Part shown: piece after piece, positions 16,619-25,332 of the stretch
Numbering within the stretch: position 1 is the first letter of the stretch
How the letters are laid out: every line of letters starts with the position of its first letter
Source: Paracholeplasma brassicae
Lineage (GTDB): Bacteria; Bacillota_I; Bacilli_A; Acholeplasmatales; UBA5453
Assembly (NCBI RefSeq): GCF_000967915.1
Contig: NC_022549.1
Location: 1,476,366-1,540,365 of the forward strand
DNA: 64,000 bases
Direction of reading: 5' to 3'
Translations under genes and position numbers: made by a program
Notes under the pieces: generated by a model
The model's database searches: none
What the model was told of the DNA's origin: nothing
What the model saw: the letters and a program-made list of their open reading frames with translations, nothing else

Positions 16619-17383
16619 TTATTTTACAGCTGCTTTAACAAGTGTTAAGAAACTCATTGGGTCTAGTGATGCACCACCGACAAGAGCCCCATCAATGTTT
16701 TCTTGTTGTAGAAGAACATCCACGTTTTTAGGGTTTACAGAACCACCATATAAAATACGTACTTTTGAAGCGACGTCATTTCCATATAAAGAAACTAACA
16801 CATTTCTAATCGCTTTAATGGTTTCTTCCGCTTGTTCAGGCGTTGCCGTTTTACCAGTTCCAATCGCCCAAATTGGTTCATAAGCAATGATTGATTTTAA
16901 TGCTTCATCCGCACCAACACCATCGTATGCTTTAACAACTTGTTGTTTAACCACATCGTCCGTTGTTCCGTTTTCTCTAACCTCTAATGATTCACCGACA
17001 CAAACAATTGGTGTTAAATCATGTTTAATTGCTGATTTTAGCTTTAAGTTAACGGTTTCGTCTGTTTCGTTGAACATCGCTCTTCTTTCGCTATGTCCGA
17101 TGATGACGTATGTGACACCCGTTGTTTCTAATACTAAAGGTGAGGTTTCACCTGTAAATGCACCATTTTCTTCAAAGTGCATGTTTTGAGCACCAATCTT
17201 TAGGTTTTCACCTTGACGTTTTACTAAGCATCTTAGTAACACATCATTGGCACAAATAATTGATTCAACGGCAGATGCCTCAGGTACTTCCTGATTGATA
17301 GCGTAAATAAATTGTAACGCTTCATCTCTCGTTTTAAACATTTTCCAGTTACCTGCAATGACAGGTCGACGTAATTTATTCAT
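16619..17383 (-). CDS. tpiA: Triosephosphate isomerase
   Basis: The 254-residue TIM barrel has the N-terminal RRPVIAGNWKMFK (Lys), the catalytic His in IIGHSERR and the catalytic Glu in AYEPIWAIGTG. It interconverts DHAP and glyceraldehyde-3-phosphate. It is last in the operon pgk-(XRE-cupin)-(HPr-like)-tpiA. Confidence 0.98.
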   Translation of the reverse strand: MNKLRRPVIAGNWKMFKTRDEALQFIYAINQEVPEASAVESIICANDVLLRCLVKRQGENLKIGAQNMHFEENGAFTGETSPLVLETTGVTYVIIGHSERRAMFNETDETVNLKLKSAIKHDLTPIVCVGESLEVRENGTTDDVVKQQVVKAYDGVGADEALKSIIAYEPIWAIGTGKTATPEQAEETIKAIRNVLVSLYGNDVASKVRILYGGSVNPKNVDVLLQQENIDGALVGGASLDPMSFLTLVKAAVK

Positions 17384-17393
17384 TATAATCCCC

Positions 17394-17639
17394 TTATTCT
17401 AAGATTGCCGCAATGTCGTTGATCGCTGCTTCTGCGTTTTTACCAGTTGCAACAATTCTCACGTTTTGTCCTTGAGGAATCGCGAGTGACATTAGGCCTA
17501 AAATCGATTTCAAATCAACTACTTTATCTTGATAATGTAGTTCGATTTCTACCGCATATTTTGAAGCCGTTTGTACGATTTTTACCGCAAGACTTGCATG
17601 TAATCCCGTTGTACTTTTAACAATAATTTCTTTTTCCAT
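17394..17639 (-). CDS. HPr-like protein lacking the Arg-Pro after the active His
   Basis: The 81-residue protein aligns with HPr and Crh along its length. His14 (the PTS phosphorylation site) is present, but the motif reads GLHASLA where HPr has GLHARPA. The Arg that stabilises phospho-His and the following Pro are replaced by Ser and Leu. Ser45 in LKSILGLMSL (the HPr-kinase site) is kept. This pattern favours a regulatory, Crh-like role over PTS phosphotransfer. It lies between tpiA and the XRE-cupin regulator in a glycolytic operon. A weakly active HPr remains possible. Confidence 0.85.
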   Translation of the reverse strand: MEKEIIVKSTTGLHASLAVKIVQTASKYAVEIELHYQDKVVDLKSILGLMSLAIPQGQNVRIVATGKNAEAAINDIAAILE

Positions 17640-17655
17640 TTTTTTGCCCTCTTTC

Positions 17656-18195
17656 TTAAAACATCGGTGGTGTGCTTATCCACAATACTTTAACTTTCTT
17701 AGTTGTGTGATTATGCAAATAATGTTCCTTATTTGCTAAATAATAAAAAGTTTCCCCTGTTCTTATTATATGCTTTTTTTTGTTGATAAACAAGGTAATT
17801 TCGCCTTCTAAAACATAACCAAACTCTTCACCAGCATGTGGGTCGTCCATTTCAGAAGAGCCACCAGGACCGATTTCAATAATGATCGGTTCCATTTCAT
17901 ATTTTAATGCATTTGGAACAATCCAGCTAATCTTATGCTTAAGATCATTATTTTCTTTTTCAAAAAAGTCGGATTGTTTGAAAACTATCTGTTCTTCAAT
18001 TTGATTGCTAAAGAAATCTGACACATCAGTTCCTAACACCTCAAGTATTGAAAATAAAGTAGTCATTGAGGGCGACGATAGGTTATTCTCAAGCTGTGAA
18101 ATATAACCCTTTGTCAACTCTAAACGGTTCGCTAACTCTTCTTGAGTCAAACCATTTTCAAGCCTCAATTCTCTGATTTTACTGCCAATGTCCAT
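17656..18195 (-). CDS. XRE-family regulator with C-terminal cupin domain
   Basis: The 179-residue protein has an N-terminal HTH (IRELRLENGLTQEELANRL, TKGYISQLENNLSSPSM) and a C-terminal cupin beta-barrel (HAGEEFGYVLEGEITLFI, ETFYYLANKEHYLHNH). This build is typical of small-molecule-sensing repressors. Its ATG shares a base with the pgk stop (TAATG), so it is coupled to pgk. Its ligand is unknown; the context suggests a glycolytic or energy signal. Confidence 0.88.
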   Translation of the reverse strand: MDIGSKIRELRLENGLTQEELANRLELTKGYISQLENNLSSPSMTTLFSILEVLGTDVSDFFSNQIEEQIVFKQSDFFEKENNDLKHKISWIVPNALKYEMEPIIIEIGPGGSSEMDDPHAGEEFGYVLEGEITLFINKKKHIIRTGETFYYLANKEHYLHNHTTKKVKVLWISTPPMF

Positions 18196-19388
18196 TACTT
18201 ATTATTAACGCATTCAACGCCTGGTAAGACTTTACCTTCTAAATATTCAAGTGATGCGCCACCACCGGTTGAGATGTGTGTGAATTTGTCTTCAAATCCA
18301 AATTGAATAGCCGCTGCTGCAGAGTCACCACCACCAACAATGGTTGTTGCACCATTAAGGTTAGCAATCGCTTCACAAACGCCGATGGTACCTGCTGCGT
18401 AATTTGACATTTCAAATACGCCCATAGGTCCATTCCACACAACTGTCTTAGCTGTTTTTAGAATATCTGCAAATAGTTGAACCGATTTTGGCCCAATATC
18501 TAAGCCCATTTCGTTTTCTTTGATTAATTCAATAGAACCAATTTGTGATGGTTCGTTGTTGCTAAATTCTGTTGTGAATCTGAAGTCGGTAGGTAATACA
18601 ATTTTACCCTTAGCTTGTTCTAATAAGTCTTTAGCTAAATCAACTTTATCGATTTCACATAAACTCTTGCCAATTTTATGTCCTTGAGCTTTTAAGAAAG
18701 TAAATGCCATACCGCCACCGATAATGACGTGGTCTGCCACCTTTAATAAATTCGAAATAACTTCAATTTTATCTGATACTTTAGCCCCACCTAATACGGC
18801 AACAAAAGGACGTTTAGGATTTGAGACTGCACCACCGATAAATTCAATTTCTTTTTCTAGTAAGAAGCCTGCGACGGTTGTTTCTATGTTAGATGCAATT
18901 CCAACGTTAGAAGCGTGTGCTCTATGAGCGGTACCAAACGCATCGTTAACAAACACATCACCAAGTGAAGCCCAATATTTACCTAGTTCTTCATTGTTCT
19001 TCGATTCTTTTTTGCCTTCAATGTCTTCAAAACGTGTGTTTTCAAACATTAAAACTTGACCATCCTCAAGTGAATTGATGGCACCTTCAAGTTCTTCACC
19101 TCTTGTAAAAGGAACAAATAGAACTTCTTTATCCAGTAATTCAGCCAAACGTTGAGCCACAGGTCTTAAGCTAGCACCTGCTTTGTCCGATTCGTCTTTA
19201 ACTCTTCCTAAGTGAGAGAATAAAATGGCTTTACCACCTTGATCAACCACGTGTTTGATGGTTGGTAACGCTTGTACAATTCTGTTTTCATCCGTGATGA
19301 CGCCGTCTTTCATCGGTACGTTAAAATCCACACGAATTAATACTTTTTTTGATGAGACGTTAATATCTCTAATCGTTTTCTTGTCCAT
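18195..19388 (-). CDS. pgk: Phosphoglycerate kinase
   Basis: The 397-residue enzyme has [13 protein letters not shown] at the N-terminus, the substrate motif [13 protein letters not shown], the hinge [11 protein letters not shown] and GGGDSAAAA with [15 protein letters not shown] at the nucleotide site. It makes ATP from 1,3-bisphosphoglycerate. It is the first gene of the operon; AGGAGG lies just upstream, and a TATAAT box about 40 bp further. Confidence 0.98.
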   Translation of the reverse strand: MDKKTIRDINVSSKKVLIRVDFNVPMKDGVITDENRIVQALPTIKHVVDQGGKAILFSHLGRVKDESDKAGASLRPVAQRLAELLDKEVLFVPFTRGEELEGAINSLEDGQVLMFENTRFEDIEGKKESKNNEELGKYWASLGDVFVNDAFGTAHRAHASNVGIASNIETTVAGFLLEKEIEFIGGAVSNPKRPFVAVLGGAKVSDKIEVISNLLKVADHVIIGGGMAFTFLKAQGHKIGKSLCEIDKVDLAKDLLEQAKGKIVLPTDFRFTTEFSNNEPSQIGSIELIKENEMGLDIGPKSVQLFADILKTAKTVVWNGPMGVFEMSNYAAGTIGVCEAIANLNGATTIVGGGDSAAAAIQFGFEDKFTHISTGGGASLEYLEGKVLPGVECVNNK

Positions 19389-19485
19389 ATAATTCCTCCA
19401 ATAAATTTATAATGGTATTAATCGTGTTTATTATATCATTAAAACGAGTTTTTTTCCATATGTGCTTTGATGAAAATGTTATCAA

Positions 19486-19908
19486 TCACATATTATAAAC
19501 ACTCATCTTTTCTGTGGCCATATGATTAATGATTTTTTCACATTCCCTTAACTTTTTTTCAATCGTCTTATAAGAGACATTTAAGCGGATACTCGTTTTG
19601 TCCCAAAAGATGACTTTTGTTTGATAATCCTCTTTTAGATAGCGATATATCTTCTTATAATTCAGCCAAATTGTTTCTTTATATCTTGGACAGGCAATTG
19701 GAAATACGATTAACTCGTAAGACAAATAGATCGGTACATTTGTTTTGATATTCAGTTTTTGTTTAATGGCCTGAACCATACCATCGTAACTGAATAGTCT
19801 TGATAAACAAAGTTCTTTAATAAATGTTTGCGGGACAACGTTACATACAATCGTGCGTTTTTCTAAATATACGTGGGTTTGGTTATCTTTATAGATTAGA
19901 TATTTCAT
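19486..19908 (-). CDS. ComK-like putative competence transcription factor
   Basis: The 140-residue protein resembles the ComK family. Shared features in order are a basic/aromatic N-terminal region, SYELIVFPIACPRYKETIWLN (ComK: FLFPT.S.....GWI) and VIFWDKTSIRLNVSYKTIEKKL (ComK: V.FSNGKTMELPISYNSFENQV). It is shorter than Bacillus ComK by about 50 residues, lacking mostly the C-terminal tail. ComK activates DNA-uptake genes. Similarity was judged by eye. It is a lone gene with no strong ribosome site. Confidence 0.55.
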   Translation of the reverse strand: MKYLIYKDNQTHVYLEKRTIVCNVVPQTFIKELCLSRLFSYDGMVQAIKQKLNIKTNVPIYLSYELIVFPIACPRYKETIWLNYKKIYRYLKEDYQTKVIFWDKTSIRLNVSYKTIEKKLRECEKIINHMATEKMSVYNM

Positions 19909-19922
19909 ATTTTTATAAAAAG

Positions 19923-19944
19923 AAAAAGGCCTTATCGGCCTTTT
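19923..19944 (-). terminator. Intrinsic terminator of the msmX-like gene
   Basis: On the minus strand AAAAGGCC, GATA and AGGCCTTTTT form a short hairpin just past the ABC ATPase stop. Confidence 0.75.
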
Positions 19945-19947
19945 AAT

Positions 19948-21066
19948 TTACTCCTTATTGATGTCGTAGACAAGTCTTAATTCAGTTTCTGGGTTAAAGA
20001 AATGACATTTGTTCATGTCAATTGCTAATTCTAATTTATCCCCAATCTTAATGTCTGCTCTTGCATCTACGCTTGCGCAAATGCTTGAACCATTGATTGT
20101 TGTATAAATGTTTGTTTCAGCACCTAATAATTCTGCCACGTCTACCACGATATTTACTCTTGATTCTGGGTAAGTTTCCATAACAACTTTATCGTCATGA
20201 ATATCTTCAGGGCGAATACCTAAGACAACTGGTTTGCCTAGGAAGTTATTTTGTTTAAGAATTTCTAATTTTCCTTCTGGAACTTTGATTTTAGATTGAT
20301 CAGCAATAAAATAGCCATCTTTTCCAACAACACCTTCAACAAAGTTCATTGGTGGTGTACCGATGAATCCTGCAACGAACATATTGTTTGGATGGTCATA
20401 AATGTCTTTTGGCGCACCTACTTGTTGGATGTAACCATCTTTCATTACAACAATACGGCTAGCCATTGTCATCGCTTCAATTTGGTCATGGGTAACATAA
20501 ATTGTTGTTGTGTTGATACGGTTATGAAGTTTAATTAACTCCCCACGCATTTGAACACGTAACTTCGCATCAAGGTTCGATAGTGGTTCGTCCATTAAGA
20601 ATACTTTAGCGTTACGTACAATCGCACGACCTAAAGCAACACGTTGTCTTTGACCACCAGATAATGCTTTTGGCTTACGATCTAAGTAAGCAGTTAAGCC
20701 TAAGACTGCCGCAGCTTCTTTAACTTTGACGTCGATTTCATTTTTTGGCATTTTACGGATCTTTAATCCGAAAGCCATGTTATCATACACACTCATGTGT
20801 GGGTATAACGCATAAGATTGGAATACCATCGCGATATTTCTATCTTTTGGTGCAACGTCATTAACTAGTAAATCATCAATGTATAATTCACCTGATGAAA
20901 TTTCTTCTAGACCTGCAATCATTCTTAATGTGGTTGATTTACCACAACCAGATGGGCCAACGAATACAATAAACTCTTTATCTTTAATCGATAAATTGAA
21001 ATCGAAAACCGCTTGAACACCATTTGGATAAATCTTGTTAATATTTTTTAAATTTAAAGTTGCCAT
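19948..21066 (-). CDS. msmX: Carbohydrate ABC transporter ATPase (MsmX/UgpC family), orphan
   Basis: The 372-residue ATPase has Walker A GPSGCGKSTTLRM, signature LSGGQRQRVALGRAI, Walker B KVFLMDEPLSNLDAKLR and a C-terminal TOBE regulatory domain (LGIRPEDIHDD). It energises sugar importers. There are no permease or binding-protein genes beside it, as with MsmX of Bacillus, which serves several transporters. A LacI-type operator lies just upstream, so it is likely under catabolite control. Confidence 0.94.
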   Translation of the reverse strand: MATLNLKNINKIYPNGVQAVFDFNLSIKDKEFIVFVGPSGCGKSTTLRMIAGLEEISSGELYIDDLLVNDVAPKDRNIAMVFQSYALYPHMSVYDNMAFGLKIRKMPKNEIDVKVKEAAAVLGLTAYLDRKPKALSGGQRQRVALGRAIVRNAKVFLMDEPLSNLDAKLRVQMRGELIKLHNRINTTTIYVTHDQIEAMTMASRIVVMKDGYIQQVGAPKDIYDHPNNMFVAGFIGTPPMNFVEGVVGKDGYFIADQSKIKVPEGKLEILKQNNFLGKPVVLGIRPEDIHDDKVVMETYPESRVNIVVDVAELLGAETNIYTTINGSSICASVDARADIKIGDKLELAIDMNKCHFFNPETELRLVYDINKE

Positions 21067-21091
21067 TTAGTTCACTCCTTTTGTTTTTAGT

Positions 21092-21105
21092 TGTCAACGC
21101 TTACA
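21092..21105 (-). promoter_or_regulatory. cre/LacI-type operator upstream of msmX
   Basis: TGTCAACGCTTACA differs from the cre consensus at one position (C for A at position 4) and has the central CG with palindromic flanks. It lies 26 bp before the msmX start, which suits repression. Confidence 0.6.
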
Positions 21106-21120
21106 TTATAAGTCAAAGAC

Positions 21121-21150
21121 AAAAAAAAAGAAATGTGCAAATTGCACATT
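21121..21150 (-). terminator. Intrinsic terminator of the YcxB-like gene
   Basis: On the minus strand GAATGTGCAA, TT and TGCACATTTC form a hairpin followed by nine Ts. Confidence 0.88.
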
Positions 21151-21151
21151 C

Positions 21152-21646
21152 CTATACTAGAAATCGATCTTTGAATAAATCATGAATGCCACGGTAATCA
21201 TCTAATGTTTCAAAACCTCGTTTATCGACCACATAAAGGTCTTTTTTTGACAAGTATATGAACATATATTTCTTATTCGTTTTAACGCGTTTTATTTCGT
21301 TATAAGTAATCACTTCTTCGGTCTTAGTGTCTTCGGTTCTAACAATGACCTTAAAATCTTTTCCATTAAACTCGTAATAAAGTTTTTTCTCAGGATACTT
21401 TCTTGATGCATTAGAAATTGATGTGTTTTCAAAGAAAAGCAACATGAATGTCGATATCAACAAAACACCAATAAGACCTAAACTCACAAAGAAAATCACG
21501 TTTTCCCCCATGAAGTATAGAGCTATTGCCATAACTAATATCGGTAAGACAGCAAGTAAACTCATTTTAAATTGTGTGCTCCAAAATAAATGTTGGTTCA
21601 ATCTTTTATATAGATTAGAACTATAATGTGTTGTGTTATAAATCAT
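21152..21646 (-). CDS. YcxB-like membrane protein
   Basis: The protein of about 164 residues has two adjacent membrane helices (about residues 30-50 and 54-74) followed by a soluble domain. That domain ends with ITYNEIKRVKTNKKYMFIYLSKKDLYVVDKRGF, the pattern of the YcxB-like C-terminal (PH-like) domain. Function unknown. Its ATG at 21646 lies beside the stop of the upstream PucR-like gene, so the two form an operon. Confidence 0.75.
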   Translation of the reverse strand: MIYNTTHYSSNLYKRLNQHLFWSTQFKMSLLAVLPILVMAIALYFMGENVIFFVSLGLIGVLLISTFMLLFFENTSISNASRKYPEKKLYYEFNGKDFKVIVRTEDTKTEEVITYNEIKRVKTNKKYMFIYLSKKDLYVVDKRGFETLDDYRGIHDLFKDRFLV

Positions 21647-21648
21647 TT

Positions 21649-22227
21649 TTAACAATCCTTTACTATGATATATATTAGCGCTGCATCTTCAAATTTTCTT
21701 AAATCATAACCCGTGATTTTATAAAATTTCTCAATTCGATTATTGAGTGTATTTCGGTGTAAATAAAGCGCTTTTGAAGCTTCACTAGAGTTCTGGTTTC
21801 TTTCAAGAAAAACCTTTATCATGTGCAAGAATTCTTGATCGTAATAAAACTCTTTAAGCATCTCTTGACGGGTTTTTTCATCAAAAATAGGCTTAAATCG
21901 ATTATATATTAAAATCTTCTCGTTTAAGTATACCTTATTGAACTCAAGAATACTAGACTTATTTTTTAAATCTTTCAAAAGTTCTTCAATCGTTTGAAAT
22001 TCAATGGATTCATACAATGATAGATTTAAATAGAATTCTTGATTCGTGTTACTTATGACATCGTAAAAAGAGATATCTTCTTTCATTTCAGCGATGATGA
22101 TTAAATTTTCCGTCTCTAGTTTGAAGCTAGGACGATACATCATTTCAGAGAATAAGCTCAAAATAGCTTGATAGTCCTCTTGATTAACTTGATTGATGCC
22201 GTTTATAATTAAATAGTAATAGCTCAT
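21649..22227 (-). CDS. PucR/CdaR-type helix-turn-helix protein
   Basis: The 192-residue protein ends in the PucR C-terminal HTH (SEASKALYLHRNTLNNRIEK followed by a KITGYDLRKFEDAALIY tail, about residues 148-190). The N-terminal part is unlike known sensor domains and is rich in Leu/Glu. It is probably a transcriptional activator. It is coupled to the YcxB-like gene, which may be its target or partner. Confidence 0.75.
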   Translation of the reverse strand: MSYYYLIINGINQVNQEDYQAILSLFSEMMYRPSFKLETENLIIIAEMKEDISFYDVISNTNQEFYLNLSLYESIEFQTIEELLKDLKNKSSILEFNKVYLNEKILIYNRFKPIFDEKTRQEMLKEFYYDQEFLHMIKVFLERNQNSSEASKALYLHRNTLNNRIEKFYKITGYDLRKFEDAALIYIIVKDC

Positions 22228-22417
22228 AGAATCACCAATACCATTATATTATAAAGCTTATAGATTCCCTATAGTTTTGCCTAAATTCACAAAATATACC
22301 CATAATTCATATAATTATTTCTTTATACACCTATATAACAATTCAAATACCTCATTTTGACAGTAGAATTTTATTTTTTTCATTAAATGATGCTATAATT
22401 TACTAAGAGGTGATATT

Positions 22418-23434
22418 ATGAAATACCCGTCATTTATTAAAAAAGGTGGTACAATAGGTATTTTTGCCCCATCGTTTGGCGCAAACATTGATCCCTACCA
22501 AACCAGGTTAAATGAAGCCCTTACAAGGTTTAAGTCCTTAGGTTATCAAATCGTAATTGAAGGATCGATTTTCGGTTATCAAAACGGTGCTTCTGATTCA
22601 AAAGAAAAAAGGGCAGAAGCCTTCATGAATCTTTACCAAAACGATCAAGTTGACTTCATTTGGAGTGTTGGTGGTGGTGAGGTTATGATGGAAATACTTG
22701 ATTTCATTGATTTTGATGTCATCAAGTCGCTTAAACCTAAGTTTTTTATGGGTTATTCGGATAACACGAACTTAACATTTTTACTGACCACACTTTCTGA
22801 TGTTGCTAGTATTTACGGCCAAAACGTCACCGAGTTTGGAATGCGCGTGCTTGATCCTTCCTTAGTCAATGCACTTACTTTTATTGAAGGTAAGAAAACA
22901 ACACAAACAAGTTTCTTGTTTCACGAACCTAAAAATGTGGAAACCACCGACCCCCTTGCTAGTTATCAGCTAACTGAGCCTACTAAGTGGAAAAACCTTA
23001 GAAATGAAGATTCTATCCATTTAGAGGGCAGATTTATCGGTGGTTGTTTAGATGTTTTACTACTTTATCCAGGCACGAAATATGATCGTGTTTCATCGTT
23101 TTTAGACACCTATAAGGATGATGGCATTGTTTGGTATTTAGAAGCTTGCGACCTTAACATCTTTGCTTATAAACGAGCGTTATGGCAACTAAAAAATGCG
23201 GGTTGGTTTAAACACGTTAAAGGCTTCATTTTTGGTAGACCTTTGATGCTTGAGCCCTTTGTTGATATGGATCAATACACCGTCACAAGCGATATTCTTG
23301 GTGATTTAAATGTACCAATCATCATGGACAGTGACATCGGACACGTTCAACCGACATTAACTTTGTTAAATGGTGCTTACGCTAAAATCCATTCAAGTCA
23401 AGGTAAGGGCGAAATTACTTTTGAACAAAAATAA
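22418..23434 (+). CDS. Peptidase S66 family protein (LD-carboxypeptidase LdcA / MccF-like)
   Basis: The 338-residue protein has the S66 catalytic set: Ser in FMGYSDNTNL, Glu in WYLEACDL and His in DIGHVQPTL. The N-terminal KKGGTIGIFAPSFG is typical. LdcA trims murein tetrapeptides; MccF cleaves peptidyl-nucleotide antibiotics. The length and the acidic middle region (TTDPLASYQLTEPTKWKN) fit MccF-like members better. If the host has no wall, a detoxification or peptide-salvage role is the likelier one. Confidence 0.85.
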   Translation: MKYPSFIKKGGTIGIFAPSFGANIDPYQTRLNEALTRFKSLGYQIVIEGSIFGYQNGASDSKEKRAEAFMNLYQNDQVDFIWSVGGGEVMMEILDFIDFDVIKSLKPKFFMGYSDNTNLTFLLTTLSDVASIYGQNVTEFGMRVLDPSLVNALTFIEGKKTTQTSFLFHEPKNVETTDPLASYQLTEPTKWKNLRNEDSIHLEGRFIGGCLDVLLLYPGTKYDRVSSFLDTYKDDGIVWYLEACDLNIFAYKRALWQLKNAGWFKHVKGFIFGRPLMLEPFVDMDQYTVTSDILGDLNVPIIMDSDIGHVQPTLTLLNGAYAKIHSSQGKGEITFEQK

Positions 23435-23466
23435 AAAAAGCTGATCCTAAGATCAAGCTTTTTTTC
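23433..23466 (+). terminator. Bidirectional terminator between the S66 gene and sufB
   Basis: AAAAAAGCTGATC, CTAA and GATCAAGCTTTTTT form a hairpin between convergent genes. Confidence 0.9.
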
Positions 23467-23469
23467 TAT

Positions 23470-24879
23470 TTATCCGATTGATCCTTCCATCTCAAGTTTA
23501 ATGAGTTGGTTTAGTTCAACCGCGTATTCCATCGGTAATTCTTTAGCAAATGGTTCAATAAAGCCCATGACAATCATTTCAGTCGCTTCTTCTTCAGTTA
23601 ACCCACGACTCATTAAATAGAATAATTGGTCTTCACTGATTTTTGAAACGGTTGCTTCATGTTCTAATGACACATCGCTGTTTTTTACAATATTTGTTGG
23701 AATTGTATCAGAGAATGAATAGTCATCAAGAATGATGGTATCACATTCAACGTGCGCCTTCGCGCCTTTGGCTTTTTTACCAAAATCAACTTTACCACGA
23801 TAGTTTACCGTACCCCCACCTCTACTAATTGACTTAGAGATAATTGTCGAGGTTGTATTTGGTGCAACGTGAATCATTTTAGCCCCTGTGTCTTGGTTTT
23901 GACCTTTACCAGCGAAGGCAATTGAAATTGTCGTTCCTTTGGCACGTTCCCCAAGTAAGACACAAGAAGGGTATTTCATGTTCAGGTTTGAACCAATGTT
24001 ACCATCAATCCATTCCATGTGTGCGTCTTCGTAAACAAACGCGCGTTTTGTAACTAAGTTAATGACGTTGTTTGCCCAGTTTTGAACGGTTGAATAACGG
24101 CAGTATCCACCTTTTTTAACAACGATTTCAACAATCGCAGCGTGAAGTGAATCTTTCGTATATACTGGTGCGGTACATCCTTCAACGTAATTAACTGATG
24201 CACCTTCATCGACTAATATCAATGTACGTTCAAATTGACCCATTTGTTCGGAGTTAATTCTAAAATATGATTGTAGTGGTTTTTCTACCTTAACACCCTT
24301 AGGTACATAGATAAATGAACCGCCACTCCAAACCGCACTGTTTAGTGCCGCATATTTATTATCCGCAAACGGAATAACCGTTCCAAAGAATTCCTTAACT
24401 AGTTCAGGGTATTCTCTTAATGCGGTATCAGTGTCAGTAAAAATAACACCTAAATCATCTAATTCTTGCATGGTAGAATGATACACAACTTCACTTTCGA
24501 ACTGTGTTGAAACACCAGCTAAGAACTTACGTTCTGCTTCAGGAATACCTAATTTTTCAAATGTATCCTTAATTTCAGACGGTACATCATCCCAGCTGTT
24601 TTCTGAACGTTCAGATGCTCTAATGAAATAAGTAAATTCATCAAAATTGATACCTGATAAATCAGGTCCCCATTTTGGATTTTTTAATTCTGTAAATTTT
24701 TTATAACTTTTCAAACGGAAGTCTAGCATCCAGTCTGGTTCTTTTTTATATGCACTAATGGCACGAATCACGTCTTCATTTAACCCTTTGCCAGTTTGAG
24801 CAACCGGGTTATTTTCTGTACGGAATCCAAATTTATAGTCACCAACGATGGCGTCTATTTTCTTTTTGTTGTCATCCAT
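23470..24879 (-). CDS. sufB: Fe-S cluster scaffold protein SufB
   Basis: The 469-residue SufB has the family beta-helix core: [37 protein letters not shown] and [18 protein letters not shown]. The C-terminal [21 protein letters not shown] is shared with SufD. In the SufBC2D complex it receives sulfur and builds [4Fe-4S] clusters. It is last in the order sufC-D-S-U-B, the usual Firmicute arrangement. Confidence 0.97.
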   Translation of the reverse strand: MDDNKKKIDAIVGDYKFGFRTENNPVAQTGKGLNEDVIRAISAYKKEPDWMLDFRLKSYKKFTELKNPKWGPDLSGINFDEFTYFIRASERSENSWDDVPSEIKDTFEKLGIPEAERKFLAGVSTQFESEVVYHSTMQELDDLGVIFTDTDTALREYPELVKEFFGTVIPFADNKYAALNSAVWSGGSFIYVPKGVKVEKPLQSYFRINSEQMGQFERTLILVDEGASVNYVEGCTAPVYTKDSLHAAIVEIVVKKGGYCRYSTVQNWANNVINLVTKRAFVYEDAHMEWIDGNIGSNLNMKYPSCVLLGERAKGTTISIAFAGKGQNQDTGAKMIHVAPNTTSTIISKSISRGGGTVNYRGKVDFGKKAKGAKAHVECDTIILDDYSFSDTIPTNIVKNSDVSLEHEATVSKISEDQLFYLMSRGLTEEEATEMIVMGFIEPFAKELPMEYAVELNQLIKLEMEGSIG

Positions 24880-24881
24880 GG

Positions 24882-25322
24882 TTATTCCTCCTTATTTTCT
24901 AATAGGCCTTTTTCAATTGCTTTCCAAGCGAGTGTTGCACACTTAATCCTTGCAGGAAACTGTGACACACCGTGATAAGCAATGGCATCGCCATTTAGTA
25001 TGTTTTTGTCATAAGGCTCATTTGTTAACATTTTATAATAAGCTTCTATGATATTAAGCGCGTTTTGTTTTGATTTGTTTTTTAAAGTAATGCTCATAAC
25101 ACTTGCACTTGAACAGCAAATCGAACAGCCAGTCCCTTGATGCTTAATGTCTGTTACCACACCGTGGTCTACTTTGTATTGTACCGTCATATCATCCCCA
25201 CACGTTGGGTTATGAAGGTGAACGGTATAGTAATTAGGGTCATCTACTAGGCCCTTATTAAACGGACTTTTGTAGTGATCCATGATGACTTGTCTGTATA
25301 AATGTTCTAAATTTGTGCTCAT
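24882..25322 (-). CDS. sufU: Zinc-dependent sulfurtransferase SufU
   Basis: The 146-residue protein has the three Cys positions of Suf[22 protein letters not shown] and RIKCATLAW. It takes persulfide from SufS and passes it on. An extra Cys makes a CC pair in the second motif; otherwise it is standard. It is 10 bp from sufS and 2 bp from sufB. Confidence 0.95.
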   Translation of the reverse strand: MSTNLEHLYRQVIMDHYKSPFNKGLVDDPNYYTVHLHNPTCGDDMTVQYKVDHGVVTDIKHQGTGCSICCSSASVMSITLKNKSKQNALNIIEAYYKMLTNEPYDKNILNGDAIAYHGVSQFPARIKCATLAWKAIEKGLLENKEE

Positions 25323-25332
25323 GTTAATCTCC

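Noticed and set aside
16596-17189. Plus-strand frames opposite tpiA
   Set aside because: Antisense to a clear tpiA gene.
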